Below are positions 1-9,203 of a DNA stretch of 64,000 nucleotides, piece by piece (position 1 is the stretch's first letter; each line of letters starts with the position of its first letter). This DNA is from Deltaproteobacteria bacterium (GTDB lineage Bacteria > Myxococcota_A > Polyangia > Polyangiales > Ga0077539): assembly GCA_030694465.1 (NCBI GenBank), contig JAUXYJ010000068.1, positions 185,689 to 249,688 of the forward strand, in the 5' to 3' direction. A program made the translations under genes and the position numbers. Under the pieces are notes generated by a model. It did no database searches. It saw nothing but the letters and a program-made list of their open reading frames with translations, and was not told where the DNA came from.

Positions 1-60
1 GCCTGGGCAAGCCTGATCGCCGCGGCCGCGATGATCGTCCGCCGTCGAAAGACATCCTAG
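1..60 (+). CDS. C-terminal end of an upstream protein (partial)
   Basis: The first 60 bases read in frame 1 as an Ala-rich hydrophobic stretch followed by RRRK and a TAG stop. A single membrane helix followed by a basic tail at the very C-terminus is the pattern of MYXO-CTERM-type sorting tails, which are common in myxobacteria. Only 19 residues are visible, so the protein cannot be identified. Just after the stop there is a small run of near-identical CGCAATC units (about 64-87). Confidence 0.35.
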   Translation, partial: AWASLIAAAAMIVRRRKTS

Positions 61-139
61 TCCCGCAATCCCGCAATCGCGCAATCGTGCAGCGCGCGTG
101 AGTGTCATCCGTCGCGTGATAGGGTCCGCGCACCGAACG

Positions 140-1444
140 ATGATCCCTCGCTATACACCCCCAGATTTCGCCAATCTCTGGAGCGCCGAGCGCAGACTTC
201 AGACATGGCTCGAAGTAGAGCTCTGCGCATGCGAAGCGATGGAGCTCGCGGGCACAGTCCCGACCGGCACCGCGTCGCACATCCGGTCGCTCGAGCTCGT
301 GCTGGACGCCGCCCGCGTCGATGAGATCGAGCGCACCACACGGCACGACGTGATCGCGTTTCTCACGCACGTCGAAGAGCTCGCAGGCGCCCCTGCCCGC
401 TGGCTCCACCTCGGGATGACGTCGAGCGATGTGCTCGACACTTCGCTCGCCATTTTGCTGCGCGATGCCGCTGACCTGCTCACAACGCGCTTGCGCGCTG
501 TGCTCTTCGTGCTCCGCAAGCGCATCGACGAGCACCGCAACACCGTCATGATCGGCCGCTCGCACGGGATCCACGCGGAGCCCCTCACATTTGGGCTCGT
601 GCTCGCTGGCCACTACGCAGAGCTCGCGCGAGGCCTTGATCGGCTGCATCGCGCACGGGACGAAGTGGCCCACGGCACGATCTCTGGAGCCGTAGGGACG
701 ATGGCTCACTTATCGCCTGCGATTGAGCACGCCGCGCTCACAAAGCTCGGTCTACGGATCGAGACAGTGCCCACACAGGTCGTCCCAAGGGATCGGCACG
801 CGGTGTTCTTCTCGGCTCTCGCCATCGTCGCGGCAGCGATTGAGCGATTCGCCGTCAACGTGCGACACTGGCAACGCACCGAGGTTCAAGAAGCCGAAGA
901 GGCTTTTTCTCCAGGACAAAAGGGCTCGAGCGCGATGCCCCACAAGCGCAACCCGATCTTGTCCGAGAACCTCTGTGGGCTCTCACGCATGGTCCGCGCC
1001 TACGCAGGCGCCTCGCTTGAGAACGTCGCCCTCTGGCACGAACGCGACATCTCCCACTCGAGCGCCGAGCGCATGATGGCCCCAGACGCGACCGCGACGC
1101 TGGGCTTCATGCTCGATCGCACGCGCACGCTCATCGAGGGCCTCGTAGTATACCCTGAAAATATGCGGCTCAATCTTGAGCGCACCGGTGGGCTCTGGGC
1201 CAGCGAGTCAGTGCTCCTCGCGCTGGTGGGTAGCGGCATGCCGCGTCAAGAGGCGTACGTATTTGTGCAACGCAACGCGATGCGGGCCTTCGCGCAGGAC
1301 GGAACGTTCGCAGACAACCTCCTCGCGGACCACGACGTGGTCTCACGCATCGGGGTCGACGCGATTCGTGCTGCTTTTTCACTCGAAAAGAGCCTCGTCC
1401 ACGTCCAGACCCTCATTGACCGCGCGCTGGCAATTTCGTTCTAA
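140..1444 (+). CDS. purB: Adenylosuccinate lyase
   Basis: PurB cleaves SAICAR to AICAR plus fumarate and adenylosuccinate to AMP plus fumarate in purine synthesis (cytosol, homotetramer). The fumarase/aspartase superfamily signature is intact (SSAMPHKRNP, around residues 275-285), as are the upstream histidine motifs (GMTSSD, GRSHG.HAEP). The length of 434 residues fits the family. The ATG at 140 is preferred over an upstream in-frame GTG at 98 because PurB proteins typically start with M-x-x-R-Y. The purine genes purC and purS lie 3 kb downstream, separated by two antiporter genes. Confidence 0.95.
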   Translation: MIPRYTPPDFANLWSAERRLQTWLEVELCACEAMELAGTVPTGTASHIRSLELVLDAARVDEIERTTRHDVIAFLTHVEELAGAPARWLHLGMTSSDVLDTSLAILLRDAADLLTTRLRAVLFVLRKRIDEHRNTVMIGRSHGIHAEPLTFGLVLAGHYAELARGLDRLHRARDEVAHGTISGAVGTMAHLSPAIEHAALTKLGLRIETVPTQVVPRDRHAVFFSALAIVAAAIERFAVNVRHWQRTEVQEAEEAFSPGQKGSSAMPHKRNPILSENLCGLSRMVRAYAGASLENVALWHERDISHSSAERMMAPDATATLGFMLDRTRTLIEGLVVYPENMRLNLERTGGLWASESVLLALVGSGMPRQEAYVFVQRNAMRAFAQDGTFADNLLADHDVVSRIGVDAIRAAFSLEKSLVHVQTLIDRALAISF

Positions 1445-1476
1445 CGGAGCGTTGGTCTAGAGCACCACCAAGCAAG

Positions 1477-2904
1477 ATGTCAGAGCCTCTTCCGTCCTCA
1501 CCTGCGCGCGCGCCGACGTCCATTCGGCCCAACCCTCCCGGCGCATGGAGACCCGCCCACAGAGTCGCGCAGAGAGTCCTCGCCCCCGTCGAGCGCTTAC
1601 TGGCGATTCAGGCCTCGAGCGGCATCGTCTTGTTCGCCGCTGCAGCGATCGCGATGCTCTGGGCCAACTCACGTTACAGCGAGAGCTACCGCTGGTTTTG
1701 GTCCCTCGAGTTTGGGCTCCGTCTGGGGCCCGTTGCGTTTGTGCGAGAGCTCCGCTGGTGGGTCAACGACGGCCTGATGGCGGTGTTCTTCTTTGTTGTG
1801 GGGCTTGAGCTCCGTCGCGAAATTCACAACGGAGAGCTGGCTGAGCTTCGCCGCGCATCGCTGCCCATCGCCGCAGCCCTCGGCGGAACCATCGCCCCTG
1901 CGCTGGTGTATCTCGCCGTCAATCACGGCCGCGCGTCCGCAGTCGGTTGGCCCATCCCGATGGCCACCGATATCGCGTTCGCTCTGGGAATTTTCACACT
2001 TTTGGCGTCTCGCGTCGCGCCCGCGATGCGCGTAGTGCTGCTCGCCCTCGCCGTCGTCGACGACCTCGCAGCGGTGGGCGTGATCGCCGTGTGCTTCTCA
2101 ACCGGTCTGCATCTGCCGGGCTTATTGTTCGCCGCCCTTGGATTCTGGGCGGTCCTCACGATGCGCGCCGCGGGTGTCCGCTCACCGTGGCTGTACGTCC
2201 CCGCGGGTGTCATCGTTTGGGCTGGTATTTATGCGGGCGGATTGCATCCCACGATGGCTGGAGTGCTGCTCGGTGTGACCACGCCGCCAGTGGCCTGGCT
2301 CGGTCGCGAGGGGCTGCTTGAGATCGTCTCGCAGAGCACCGAGGACATCCGTGGACTCAAGGGCGCGAGCGCGAGCCAAATGTTTCCGCACTTGGCGCTC
2401 CTCGAACACGCACGCATCGAGGCGACCTCGCCCGTAGAACGAATCCAGCACGCCCTCCACCGCTGGGTCGCTTTTGGCATTATGCCGCTGTTTGCGCTCG
2501 CAAACGCGGGCGTCGTGATCGACGGAATCCGTTGGGACGGAGACGCGCGATGGGTCTTTGTTGGCGTGGCCCTCGCGCTGTTCGTGGGCAAACCCTTGGG
2601 CGTCATCGCTGCCACCGCGCTCGGGCGCAGCACGGGCCTGTTGCGATTGCCAGCAGGCCTGGGAGCGAGACACATTGCCCTCGTCGGCAGCGTCGCCGGT
2701 GTGGGTTTTACCATGGCATTGTTTCTCGCTCAGCTGTGCTTCGGCACCTCACCCCTCGCGGCGGCGGGCAAACTCGGCGTGCTCGTGGGATCTGGCTCTG
2801 CGGCGCTGCTGACGCTCGCGCTTGGCCGCACGCTGCTCTCGACCGCCCTCCCCGCTGGCGCAGCCGAGACCGCCGAAGAAGCAGAGCAATCGACAGAGCG
2901 CTAG
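1477..2904 (+). CDS. nhaA: Na+/H+ antiporter NhaA
   Basis: An inner-membrane electrogenic Na+(Li+)/H+ antiporter used in sodium and alkaline-pH homeostasis. About 12 hydrophobic segments are visible. Family hallmarks are present: the GLMAVFFFVVGLELRRE segment near the N-terminus and the twin aspartates in ALAVVDDLAAV, which correspond to the cation-binding Asp163/Asp164 of the E. coli protein. At 475 residues it is longer than E. coli NhaA because of a Pro/Arg-rich N-terminal extension of about 40 residues and an acidic C-terminal tail. It starts 32 bp after purB and lies 113 bp before a second antiporter, so co-transcription is plausible. Confidence 0.93.
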   Translation: MSEPLPSSPARAPTSIRPNPPGAWRPAHRVAQRVLAPVERLLAIQASSGIVLFAAAAIAMLWANSRYSESYRWFWSLEFGLRLGPVAFVRELRWWVNDGLMAVFFFVVGLELRREIHNGELAELRRASLPIAAALGGTIAPALVYLAVNHGRASAVGWPIPMATDIAFALGIFTLLASRVAPAMRVVLLALAVVDDLAAVGVIAVCFSTGLHLPGLLFAALGFWAVLTMRAAGVRSPWLYVPAGVIVWAGIYAGGLHPTMAGVLLGVTTPPVAWLGREGLLEIVSQSTEDIRGLKGASASQMFPHLALLEHARIEATSPVERIQHALHRWVAFGIMPLFALANAGVVIDGIRWDGDARWVFVGVALALFVGKPLGVIAATALGRSTGLLRLPAGLGARHIALVGSVAGVGFTMALFLAQLCFGTSPLAAAGKLGVLVGSGSAALLTLALGRTLLSTALPAGAAETAEEAEQSTER

Positions 2905-3017
2905 AGAGCCCCGCGCGTGTCCGGTGTCGCTTGCCTTCTCTGAGCAGCCTACCGTATGGACTCCCACAGAGACATCCCTCCTCCGCGCGCTGCCCCCGCG
3001 AGGCACCCAGATCGCCC

Positions 3018-4679
3018 ATGAAAATCGAAGTCATTCTCGTCGCACTTCTCGCGGTCGCAACCGCCGTCGCGATGCTCGCGCGCAGAGTCAACCTGCCCTA
3101 CACCGTCGCGTTGGTGCTGACCGGACTCGCGCTGGGAACCTCCAAAGCACTCCCGGTACCCCACCTCACCAAGGACCTTCTGTACGCGGTCTTCTTGCCG
3201 GGTCTGCTCTTCGAAGCAGCATTTAACCTCGAGTTCAAGAAGTTCTGGCAGAACCGCGTCGCGATCTTCGTTCTCGCCATACCGGGAGTGGTCTTAGCGA
3301 TCGCGCTCACCGCTGGCATCCTCCGCTCTGAGCTCGCGGGGCTGCATATGCTCACGGATTTCGGCATCGGAACGGCGCTCGTCTTTGGGGGTGTGATCGC
3401 CGCGAGCGACCCCATCGCGGTGGTCGCGATGTTCAAAAGTTTGGGCGCTCCCAAGCGGTTGGCCATCTTGATCGAAGGCGAGAGCCTGCTCAACGATGGG
3501 ACCGGCGTCGTCATTTTTACGCTGATCTTGGGAGCAGTCACCGGCGGAAGCTTCAGCGCCACGCAGGGCCTGTTGGACTTTCTCCGCGTCGCAGGGATGG
3601 GCGTCGCGATCGGCACCACCTTTGGCTACCTCGCGAGCAAACTCACAGGCACCCTCGAAGACCCACTCATCGAGATCACCATCACCACCATTGCGGCCTA
3701 TGGCAGCTTCGTTGCAGCCGAGCAGTTTCACTTCTCCGGTGTGATCGCGACGGTGTGCGCGGGGCTGTGGTGCGGCAACGTCGGCGCCACCGAGGGCATG
3801 AGCGCGTCGACCCGCATGGCGGTCCACGCGTTCTGGGACTACATCGCGTTCGCGCTCAATTCGGTGGTCTTTTTGCTGATCGGGTTCTTAGTCCGGCTCG
3901 ACGCGCTCCTCGCCGCGTGGAAGGTGATCCTGTTGGCCTACATCGCGGTCACGGTCGCGCGCGCCATCGTCGTGTTCGCGGTCACCGCGATGCTCAAGCG
4001 GACCAGCGAAAAGATGCCCTGGTCTTGGGCCGCGATTCTCACCTGGGGCGGCCTCCGTGGCGGGCTCTCGATGGTCCTCGCGCTCGCGCTCCCGGTGAGC
4101 CTTCCGCACCGTGAGCTTCTGATCACGATGACCTTCGGCGTAGTGGTCATCTCGATTCTCTTGCAAGGCCTTACGATGGGCCCGCTGCTTAGGCGGCTCA
4201 AGGTGATCACCAAGGTCTCGGGCTCTGACCTTGAGCTCCGAGGCCGAGTGCTCGCTGCACGGGCCGCCATGCAGGCCCTGGATCGCATGCAACAGTCGGG
4301 CGCGATTCACGTCCGTGGAGCGACCGCTCTGCGTGACAATTTGCAGGTCGAATTCGACAAGGCCGACGAGGACCTGGCCAACGCCCTCAGCCAAGCGACC
4401 GATGTCCAACGCCGCGAGCTCTTGCGTGTCGAGAAGCAGCTCTTGCTTGCGCGCAAAGATGCCGTTCACAAAGCCGCGAAAGAGGGCGTGATTGACAACG
4501 ACTCCGCCGAGCGCTTGTTGGCAGAATTCGACGCACGTCTGCTCCGAGTCCAAGACGGAGACTCCGAGCTTCAGGGCCCCGCGGGCTCCGAAGCGGCTGT
4601 TTTTGCAGCCACTCTTGTCTCACCTGAGCCCGACGAGCTCGAAGCCGACAAGAAGCCAAAGAGCGAGCAAGACGCGTAG
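3018..4679 (+). CDS. CPA1-family Na+/H+ antiporter
   Basis: A monovalent cation:proton antiporter of the CPA1/NhaP-like group, 553 residues. The start at ATG 3018 opens directly into the first membrane helix; the same frame is open upstream across the end of nhaA but has no support as coding there. About 12-13 membrane segments follow. Key motifs are GVIAASDPIAV and ESLLNDGTG, the conserved Asp sites of the ion-binding core. A hydrophilic tail of about 150 residues rich in Glu, Arg and Leu (likely helical, perhaps regulatory) follows the last helix. With nhaA upstream, this makes two antiporters of different families in tandem. Confidence 0.9.
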   Translation: MKIEVILVALLAVATAVAMLARRVNLPYTVALVLTGLALGTSKALPVPHLTKDLLYAVFLPGLLFEAAFNLEFKKFWQNRVAIFVLAIPGVVLAIALTAGILRSELAGLHMLTDFGIGTALVFGGVIAASDPIAVVAMFKSLGAPKRLAILIEGESLLNDGTGVVIFTLILGAVTGGSFSATQGLLDFLRVAGMGVAIGTTFGYLASKLTGTLEDPLIEITITTIAAYGSFVAAEQFHFSGVIATVCAGLWCGNVGATEGMSASTRMAVHAFWDYIAFALNSVVFLLIGFLVRLDALLAAWKVILLAYIAVTVARAIVVFAVTAMLKRTSEKMPWSWAAILTWGGLRGGLSMVLALALPVSLPHRELLITMTFGVVVISILLQGLTMGPLLRRLKVITKVSGSDLELRGRVLAARAAMQALDRMQQSGAIHVRGATALRDNLQVEFDKADEDLANALSQATDVQRRELLRVEKQLLLARKDAVHKAAKEGVIDNDSAERLLAEFDARLLRVQDGDSELQGPAGSEAAVFAATLVSPEPDELEADKKPKSEQDA

Positions 4680-4751
4680 AAGACCCCCTCGACGCCTCGC
4701 GCAGTCCTAGTCCGCGTCGGATGGGCAAAATGGTACGTTCGCGCCCGAGCC

Positions 4752-5732
4752 ATGGTTGACGAACAAGCGCTACGCGAAGCCCTCAAAATTCCCCTCGCAG
4801 ACACTGATCTTGTGGGCCTCGGCCCCAAGTACGAGGGCAAGGTCCGCGATAACTATCTCGTGGGAAATGGGCGGCGAATCTTGGTCACAACCGACCGAAT
4901 CTCGGCGTTTGATCGCGTCCTCGGCACGCTCCCACTCAAAGGCCAGATCCTCAACCGCTTGGCGAGCTACTGGTTTGAGCTCACCCGCGGCATTTGCCCC
5001 AACCATCTGATCGCGACGCCCGACCCCAACGTGATGGTCGCGATCGCATGCGAGCCCCTGCCGCTAGAAGTCGTGGTTCGTGCCTACCTCACGGGGGTGA
5101 CGTCTACTAGCATTTGGACTGCGTATTCTCAGGGGCACCGTAGTTTTTGTGGCCACGCGCTCCCCGAGGGTCTCGCAAAAAACGACCCGCTTCCGTCACC
5201 GATCGTGACACCCAGCACCAAGGCAGCGAAGGGCGGCCACGACGAGAGCGTCTCGGGGGAGTCACTCGTGCAATCGGGTGTCATTTCTCAGGCAGATTTC
5301 GACCTCGTAGAGCAACTTGCCCTGCGTGTCTTTGCCTTTGGGCAGGCTCATTGTCGTGACCGAGGTTTGATCCTCGCGGACACCAAGTACGAGTTTGGCC
5401 GCACGCCGGATGGGCAGATTGTGCTGATGGACGAGATGCACACGCCGGACTCGTCGCGCTTCTGGTTTGCAGAGAGCTATGCGGCGCGTGTGCACGAAGG
5501 GCTCGAGCCCGAGAGCTTTGACAAAGAGTTTGTCCGCCGCTGGTTGGTCGCTCAGGGCTTCGCCGGCGAGGGCCCAATCCCGACGATCCCCGACGACATT
5601 CGTGTCGAAGCATCGCAGCGCTATTTGCAGGCGTTCGAGCGGATTTCGGGCCTGAGCTTTGTGGCGGATCTTCGCGAACCCCAAGCGCGAATTCAGCAGG
5701 CCCTCGCGTCGTACGTTTCGACAGTGATATAG
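4752..5732 (+). CDS. purC: Phosphoribosylaminoimidazole-succinocarboxamide (SAICAR) synthase
   Basis: Catalyses ATP-dependent joining of aspartate to CAIR, giving SAICAR, the step before PurB. At 326 residues it is the longer, yeast Ade1-like form rather than the short bacterial form of about 240 residues. Recognisable blocks are GKVRDNY near residue 30, TTDRISAFD, LKGQILN, EVVVRAYLTG, LILADTKYEFG and LMDEMHTPDSSRFW. The ATG start at 4752 is well placed. purS follows 65 bp downstream on the same strand. Confidence 0.95.
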   Translation: MVDEQALREALKIPLADTDLVGLGPKYEGKVRDNYLVGNGRRILVTTDRISAFDRVLGTLPLKGQILNRLASYWFELTRGICPNHLIATPDPNVMVAIACEPLPLEVVVRAYLTGVTSTSIWTAYSQGHRSFCGHALPEGLAKNDPLPSPIVTPSTKAAKGGHDESVSGESLVQSGVISQADFDLVEQLALRVFAFGQAHCRDRGLILADTKYEFGRTPDGQIVLMDEMHTPDSSRFWFAESYAARVHEGLEPESFDKEFVRRWLVAQGFAGEGPIPTIPDDIRVEASQRYLQAFERISGLSFVADLREPQARIQQALASYVSTVI

Positions 5733-5797
5733 GGCACGGGCAGTTTGCAGACGAACTCGTTCGCGCTGCTCACACCATCGACAAGGGAGTGCAACGA

Positions 5798-6043
5798 ATG
5801 CGAGCGCGCGTTTTGGTTCGGTTAAAACGAGAAGTCCTCGACCCACAAGGTGAAGCCGTGCGACGAGCGCTGGTAGCGCTCGGGATCGACGGCATCCGCG
5901 ACGCCCGGGTCGGCAAGATCATCGAGCTTGAGGTCGACATGGCCCCCGAGCTCGCTCAACAACAGATCGAGCGTGCAGCCAAATCCCTGCTCGCCAACCC
6001 CGTCATCGAAGACTTTGAGATCACCCTCGAGAACGACAGCTGA
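5798..6043 (+). CDS. purS: PurS subunit of FGAM synthase
   Basis: The small subunit of the three-part phosphoribosylformylglycinamidine synthase (PurS-PurQ-PurL), 81 residues, matching the usual 80-85. It has the typical N-terminal strand (VLVRLKREVLDPQG) followed by GIDGIRDARVGKIIEL and ends at the common ENP/VIEDFEI-like region. ATG 5798 is chosen over an in-frame GTG nine bases upstream because the purine-rich AAGGGA at about 5783-5788 sits at a proper distance only from the ATG. PurQ and PurL do not follow: the next gene is on the other strand, so its partners are encoded elsewhere. Confidence 0.88.
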   Translation: MRARVLVRLKREVLDPQGEAVRRALVALGIDGIRDARVGKIIELEVDMAPELAQQQIERAAKSLLANPVIEDFEITLENDS

Positions 6044-6047
6044 GCGC

Positions 6048-6722
6048 TTAGCTGTCGAGCCCTAGGACGACAAGCAGCTCGTCGAACTCTTCGATCACAA
6101 AATCAGGGCGCCACGCCAGCAGAGCGTCCGCGTCTCCCATGCCAAAGGTCACCGCCGCGGTCTTCATGCCTGCGCTCCGACCCGCTTCAAGATCCCGCAG
6201 CGTGTCACCCACCATGAGCGCCGCAGAAGGATTGACCTGAAGTCTGTTGCAGACGTCCAGCAAGAGCGCCGGCGAGGGCTTCGGCGCGAGCGAAGTGCCC
6301 GAGCTGCCCGCGATGAGGTCGAAGAAATGGGTCGCGTCCAGCCCTGCAAGCAGCTGCTCGGCTACGTCGGTACGCTTGGCGGTCGCGACCGCGAGTGACA
6401 CCCTTGGATCTAGGCTCCGCAGCACCTCGAGCGTCTCACGAACACCAGGAAAAAGACTCGTGTTTGTGTGCATGAGCCGCTGGTAGTGCCCACGGTAGTT
6501 CTTTACAAATTGCACGTACAGTTCGCCATCAGAGCCTGGCGCCGCGGAGGCAAAAATCTCTTCAAGCGGCGAGCCGTCAACCAAGTGTCGCAGCGACGAC
6601 GTCGCGCGGATCCCGACATCTCCCAGAGCCAGACAAAGTGCAGCATAGATGTCCTCTGTGCTGTCCGCGAGCGTGCCATCAAGGTCGAACAAGATGGCCT
6701 CCAGATTGGCTTTAACGCGCAT
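6048..6722 (-). CDS. HAD-family hydrolase, phosphoglycolate phosphatase-like
   Basis: A haloacid-dehalogenase phosphatase of about 224 residues. Motif I (FDLDGTLADS) lies at the N-terminus and supports the start at 6722. Motif II falls around AVATAK, and motif IV is MVGDTLRDLEAG with its two aspartates. The helical cap between motifs I and II (subfamily IA) is typical of Gph/PGP enzymes. The substrate cannot be read from the sequence. It is convergent with purS, with only four bases between the two genes. Confidence 0.85.
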   Translation of the reverse strand: MRVKANLEAILFDLDGTLADSTEDIYAALCLALGDVGIRATSSLRHLVDGSPLEEIFASAAPGSDGELYVQFVKNYRGHYQRLMHTNTSLFPGVRETLEVLRSLDPRVSLAVATAKRTDVAEQLLAGLDATHFFDLIAGSSGTSLAPKPSPALLLDVCNRLQVNPSAALMVGDTLRDLEAGRSAGMKTAAVTFGMGDADALLAWRPDFVIEEFDELLVVLGLDS

Positions 6723-6844
6723 GCTTGTTTCCGAATCGACGATTGTTGGCGGAGAGTCGAAGAGTTTGTAGCCAGTGTTCACGGCAAGAGGTCGAGCGCG
6801 GACTACAAGTGAGATGCGAATATTGCAGCTTGATTGTTCATTCA

Positions 6845-6865
6845 GTTGACAGCATTGCGGTCAAC
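6845..6865. promoter_or_regulatory. Inverted repeat GTTGAC-N9-GTCAAC, possible operator
   Basis: A perfect 6-bp inverted repeat with a 9-base spacer in the divergent gap between the HAD gene and the FHA gene, about 57 bp before the FHA start. Size and symmetry suit a dimeric regulator, but nothing shows what binds. The left arm overlaps a TTGACA that could equally be a -35 element; no convincing -10 is seen at 17 bp. Confidence 0.3.
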
Positions 6866-6921
6866 GCTGGACATTCCTTGGGCATTCAAGCTGAGTTCGT
6901 TCGCGGGAGAAAAGTACGACG

Positions 6922-9153
6922 ATGTACAAGCTGGTCATCACGGAAAAGGGTGGGCCATCCAAGGAGCTCGATTTTGACAAGGACGAGGTCACAATTGGGC
7001 GCGTCCCTGGCAACGACATCGTGCTGCCCGGCAACAACGTCTCCAAGCGACACTCTCGCGTGGTTCGCCAAGACGGCCGGTACTTCGTCGTCGACTTGAA
7101 GAGCACCAACGGCACGTATCTCAATGGTCGTCGCATCATGACGCCCTCGCCTCTTCGCGCTGGCGACAAGATCTTCGTGGGCAATTTCATCATTGTGCTC
7201 GACGGCTCGGACCTCCCAGCGTCCGACGAGCTGGGTCTCGACGATGTGGCGCTCGAGAGCGCGTCCCTCGTCGAGCCGCTCCCGCTCGACCAAGAGCCCA
7301 TGGAGTCTACCCCTCCGCCACCGGTCGAAGAGCACAGCTCACGCCCAACTTTTGCGACCTCCTCACGCGCTGCCATGGCGACCCAGCCGCTCAGCACCGC
7401 AGCCGCGGTCGCCGCGACCAACGCCCTCGCAAACGCCAGCAACCCCACCCTCGGTCGGGGCCTCGGTGCGGCCGCTTCACGCGCCTCCGGCAGCCTCCCC
7501 GCGACCGGAGCGGGGATGCCCCAGCGGCCCCCCACGTCGACCGCATCGACAGCGGTCACGCCTCCCCTCGCAAGCGCGTCAAGCACACCCGCGCAACCAC
7601 TCCCTAATCCGCCCGTCTCACGCCCCTCGACAGGTGGCGTTGGCGCGCGGACAGCGCAACCTCCTGTTGGGGCCGGCGCTCGAAGCGTCACAAGTGGGTG
7701 GCCGCGTCCCAGCACCACGACGCAACCCGCACAGACTGCCCAGCCGCCAGTCAACGCTGTGAGCATCGAAGAGGCCGAAATCGTGCCCATCGAGGCTCCC
7801 GCCGAGGTCTCCGCGACCCCGCAGCCAACGGCTTCGGACTACAGCCGCCAAGAGCCCGAACCGCAAGCTGAGCGCATCCAGGTGCCCGCGCGTGATCCCG
7901 TGCGCCCCACGGTGAGCATGTCCACCGTCAACGTCGCACCCCAGGTCGTCGAGTCCATCATTGACTCGCATCGCTCCGCCACCGAGCCGCTCCCCGCCGG
8001 AGACTCCTACGCGCTGCTGCTCGGTAAGATCGTCGAAAAGGCGATCGAAGCTGGCGTCGTAAGCCACCCAACGCGCATCGCTGACGCCGCGCAACGCCAG
8101 CGAATCCGAGCCACCGTCGACGGCCTCGTGCGCGCGATCTCTGAGCTCCCAGCACAGATCACCCACGAGCGCGTCACGCGAGACGCCACCGCAGAGCTCG
8201 CGGGCGCAGGGGCCATCGAGTCGGCCCTCGCCGATGTCGAGACCACGTCCGTCCAGGTCGCACCCAGCGGCCGCGTCTATGTGGGCTATTCCGATGTCTC
8301 TCGCCCAAGCGCTTACTGGTTTTCGAGTGGCGTCGCGGTGCACACCGCGGTCACACGGCTGCTCGAAGCAGCCTCGGTTGAGCGCGTAAAAGACCAGCCC
8401 GTCGTCGAGTGCACGTTGTCCGATGGCGCACACCTCACGGCCGTCTGGGGCGCTGGCGCCAGCGCTCCCTCGGTGAGCATCCGCCGACCCGCCGTGCGAC
8501 CGGTCACGGTCACCGACCTGTCCGCGCGGCACATGCTGTCGCGCGATTGCGCGGCGCTGCTGATCTCAGCGCTCGAAGCGCGCCGCAACATCCTCATTGT
8601 TGGGCCCCACGGCAGCGGACGAAGCACCCTCCTCACCGCGCTCGTCGGTCACTTCGCTGCGCACCAACGCACCGTGGCGCTCGAGAATCGTCCGGTGGTC
8701 TCCCAGCGGTTTCGCGATGTGAGCTCAGTCCCACTGCTCAAGGACGCCAAGCGATCGCTCGACATCGCGCTGAGCTTGCAGCCTCAACGGCTCGTCGTAT
8801 CGCAGATGGACGAGTCCCTCGCGGCCTCGATCGCCGCGCTGATGGTGACCGGCGCTGAAGGGCTGTTGCTCGTCACCGAATCGGTCGGCGCAGATGCTGT
8901 GCTCACCCAGCTCGCGACGGGCCCTGGCGCGTCGCTGCGTGGCAGCGCGACCCTACGCCCAGTGGTAGTCCAGATGGCTCGGCTCGGCGACGGGACCGCG
9001 CGCGTCGTGTCGATCGGCGAAGGCAGCGCCGAAGGAGACCGTGTCTCCCTGTCACCCTGGATGACCGCCTCCGTGGGCCCCGTGGACGACAGCGGTTTGC
9101 TCGACGTGACGCTCTATGCGACCGGGGCGACCCCCGCCTTCGGAGTCCGTTAG
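6922..9153 (+). CDS. FHA-domain protein fused to a CpaF/TadA-like ATPase domain
   Basis: 743 residues in three parts. Residues 1-95 form a clear FHA phosphothreonine-binding domain (GR at 27-28, SKRHSRV, NGTYLNG). Residues of about 100-330 are a Pro/Ala/Ser/Thr-rich linker. Residues of about 360-740 resemble the CpaF/TadA secretion ATPase family, with a P-loop GPHGSGRST around residue 562. The downstream acidic box is not the usual one (LENRPV in place of the I-E-D-x-x-E-L type), so it may be an ATPase-derived regulator rather than a working pilus motor. No pilus genes are adjacent. Such proteins usually respond to Ser/Thr kinases; one is encoded at 29.3 kb. Confidence 0.85.
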   Translation: MYKLVITEKGGPSKELDFDKDEVTIGRVPGNDIVLPGNNVSKRHSRVVRQDGRYFVVDLKSTNGTYLNGRRIMTPSPLRAGDKIFVGNFIIVLDGSDLPASDELGLDDVALESASLVEPLPLDQEPMESTPPPPVEEHSSRPTFATSSRAAMATQPLSTAAAVAATNALANASNPTLGRGLGAAASRASGSLPATGAGMPQRPPTSTASTAVTPPLASASSTPAQPLPNPPVSRPSTGGVGARTAQPPVGAGARSVTSGWPRPSTTTQPAQTAQPPVNAVSIEEAEIVPIEAPAEVSATPQPTASDYSRQEPEPQAERIQVPARDPVRPTVSMSTVNVAPQVVESIIDSHRSATEPLPAGDSYALLLGKIVEKAIEAGVVSHPTRIADAAQRQRIRATVDGLVRAISELPAQITHERVTRDATAELAGAGAIESALADVETTSVQVAPSGRVYVGYSDVSRPSAYWFSSGVAVHTAVTRLLEAASVERVKDQPVVECTLSDGAHLTAVWGAGASAPSVSIRRPAVRPVTVTDLSARHMLSRDCAALLISALEARRNILIVGPHGSGRSTLLTALVGHFAAHQRTVALENRPVVSQRFRDVSSVPLLKDAKRSLDIALSLQPQRLVVSQMDESLAASIAALMVTGAEGLLLVTESVGADAVLTQLATGPGASLRGSATLRPVVVQMARLGDGTARVVSIGEGSAEGDRVSLSPWMTASVGPVDDSGLLDVTLYATGATPAFGVR

Positions 9154-9203
9154 CGCAACAGACCGTTGCTCGCACGATCGCGACGTGGCAGCGTTGAGGC
9201 CTC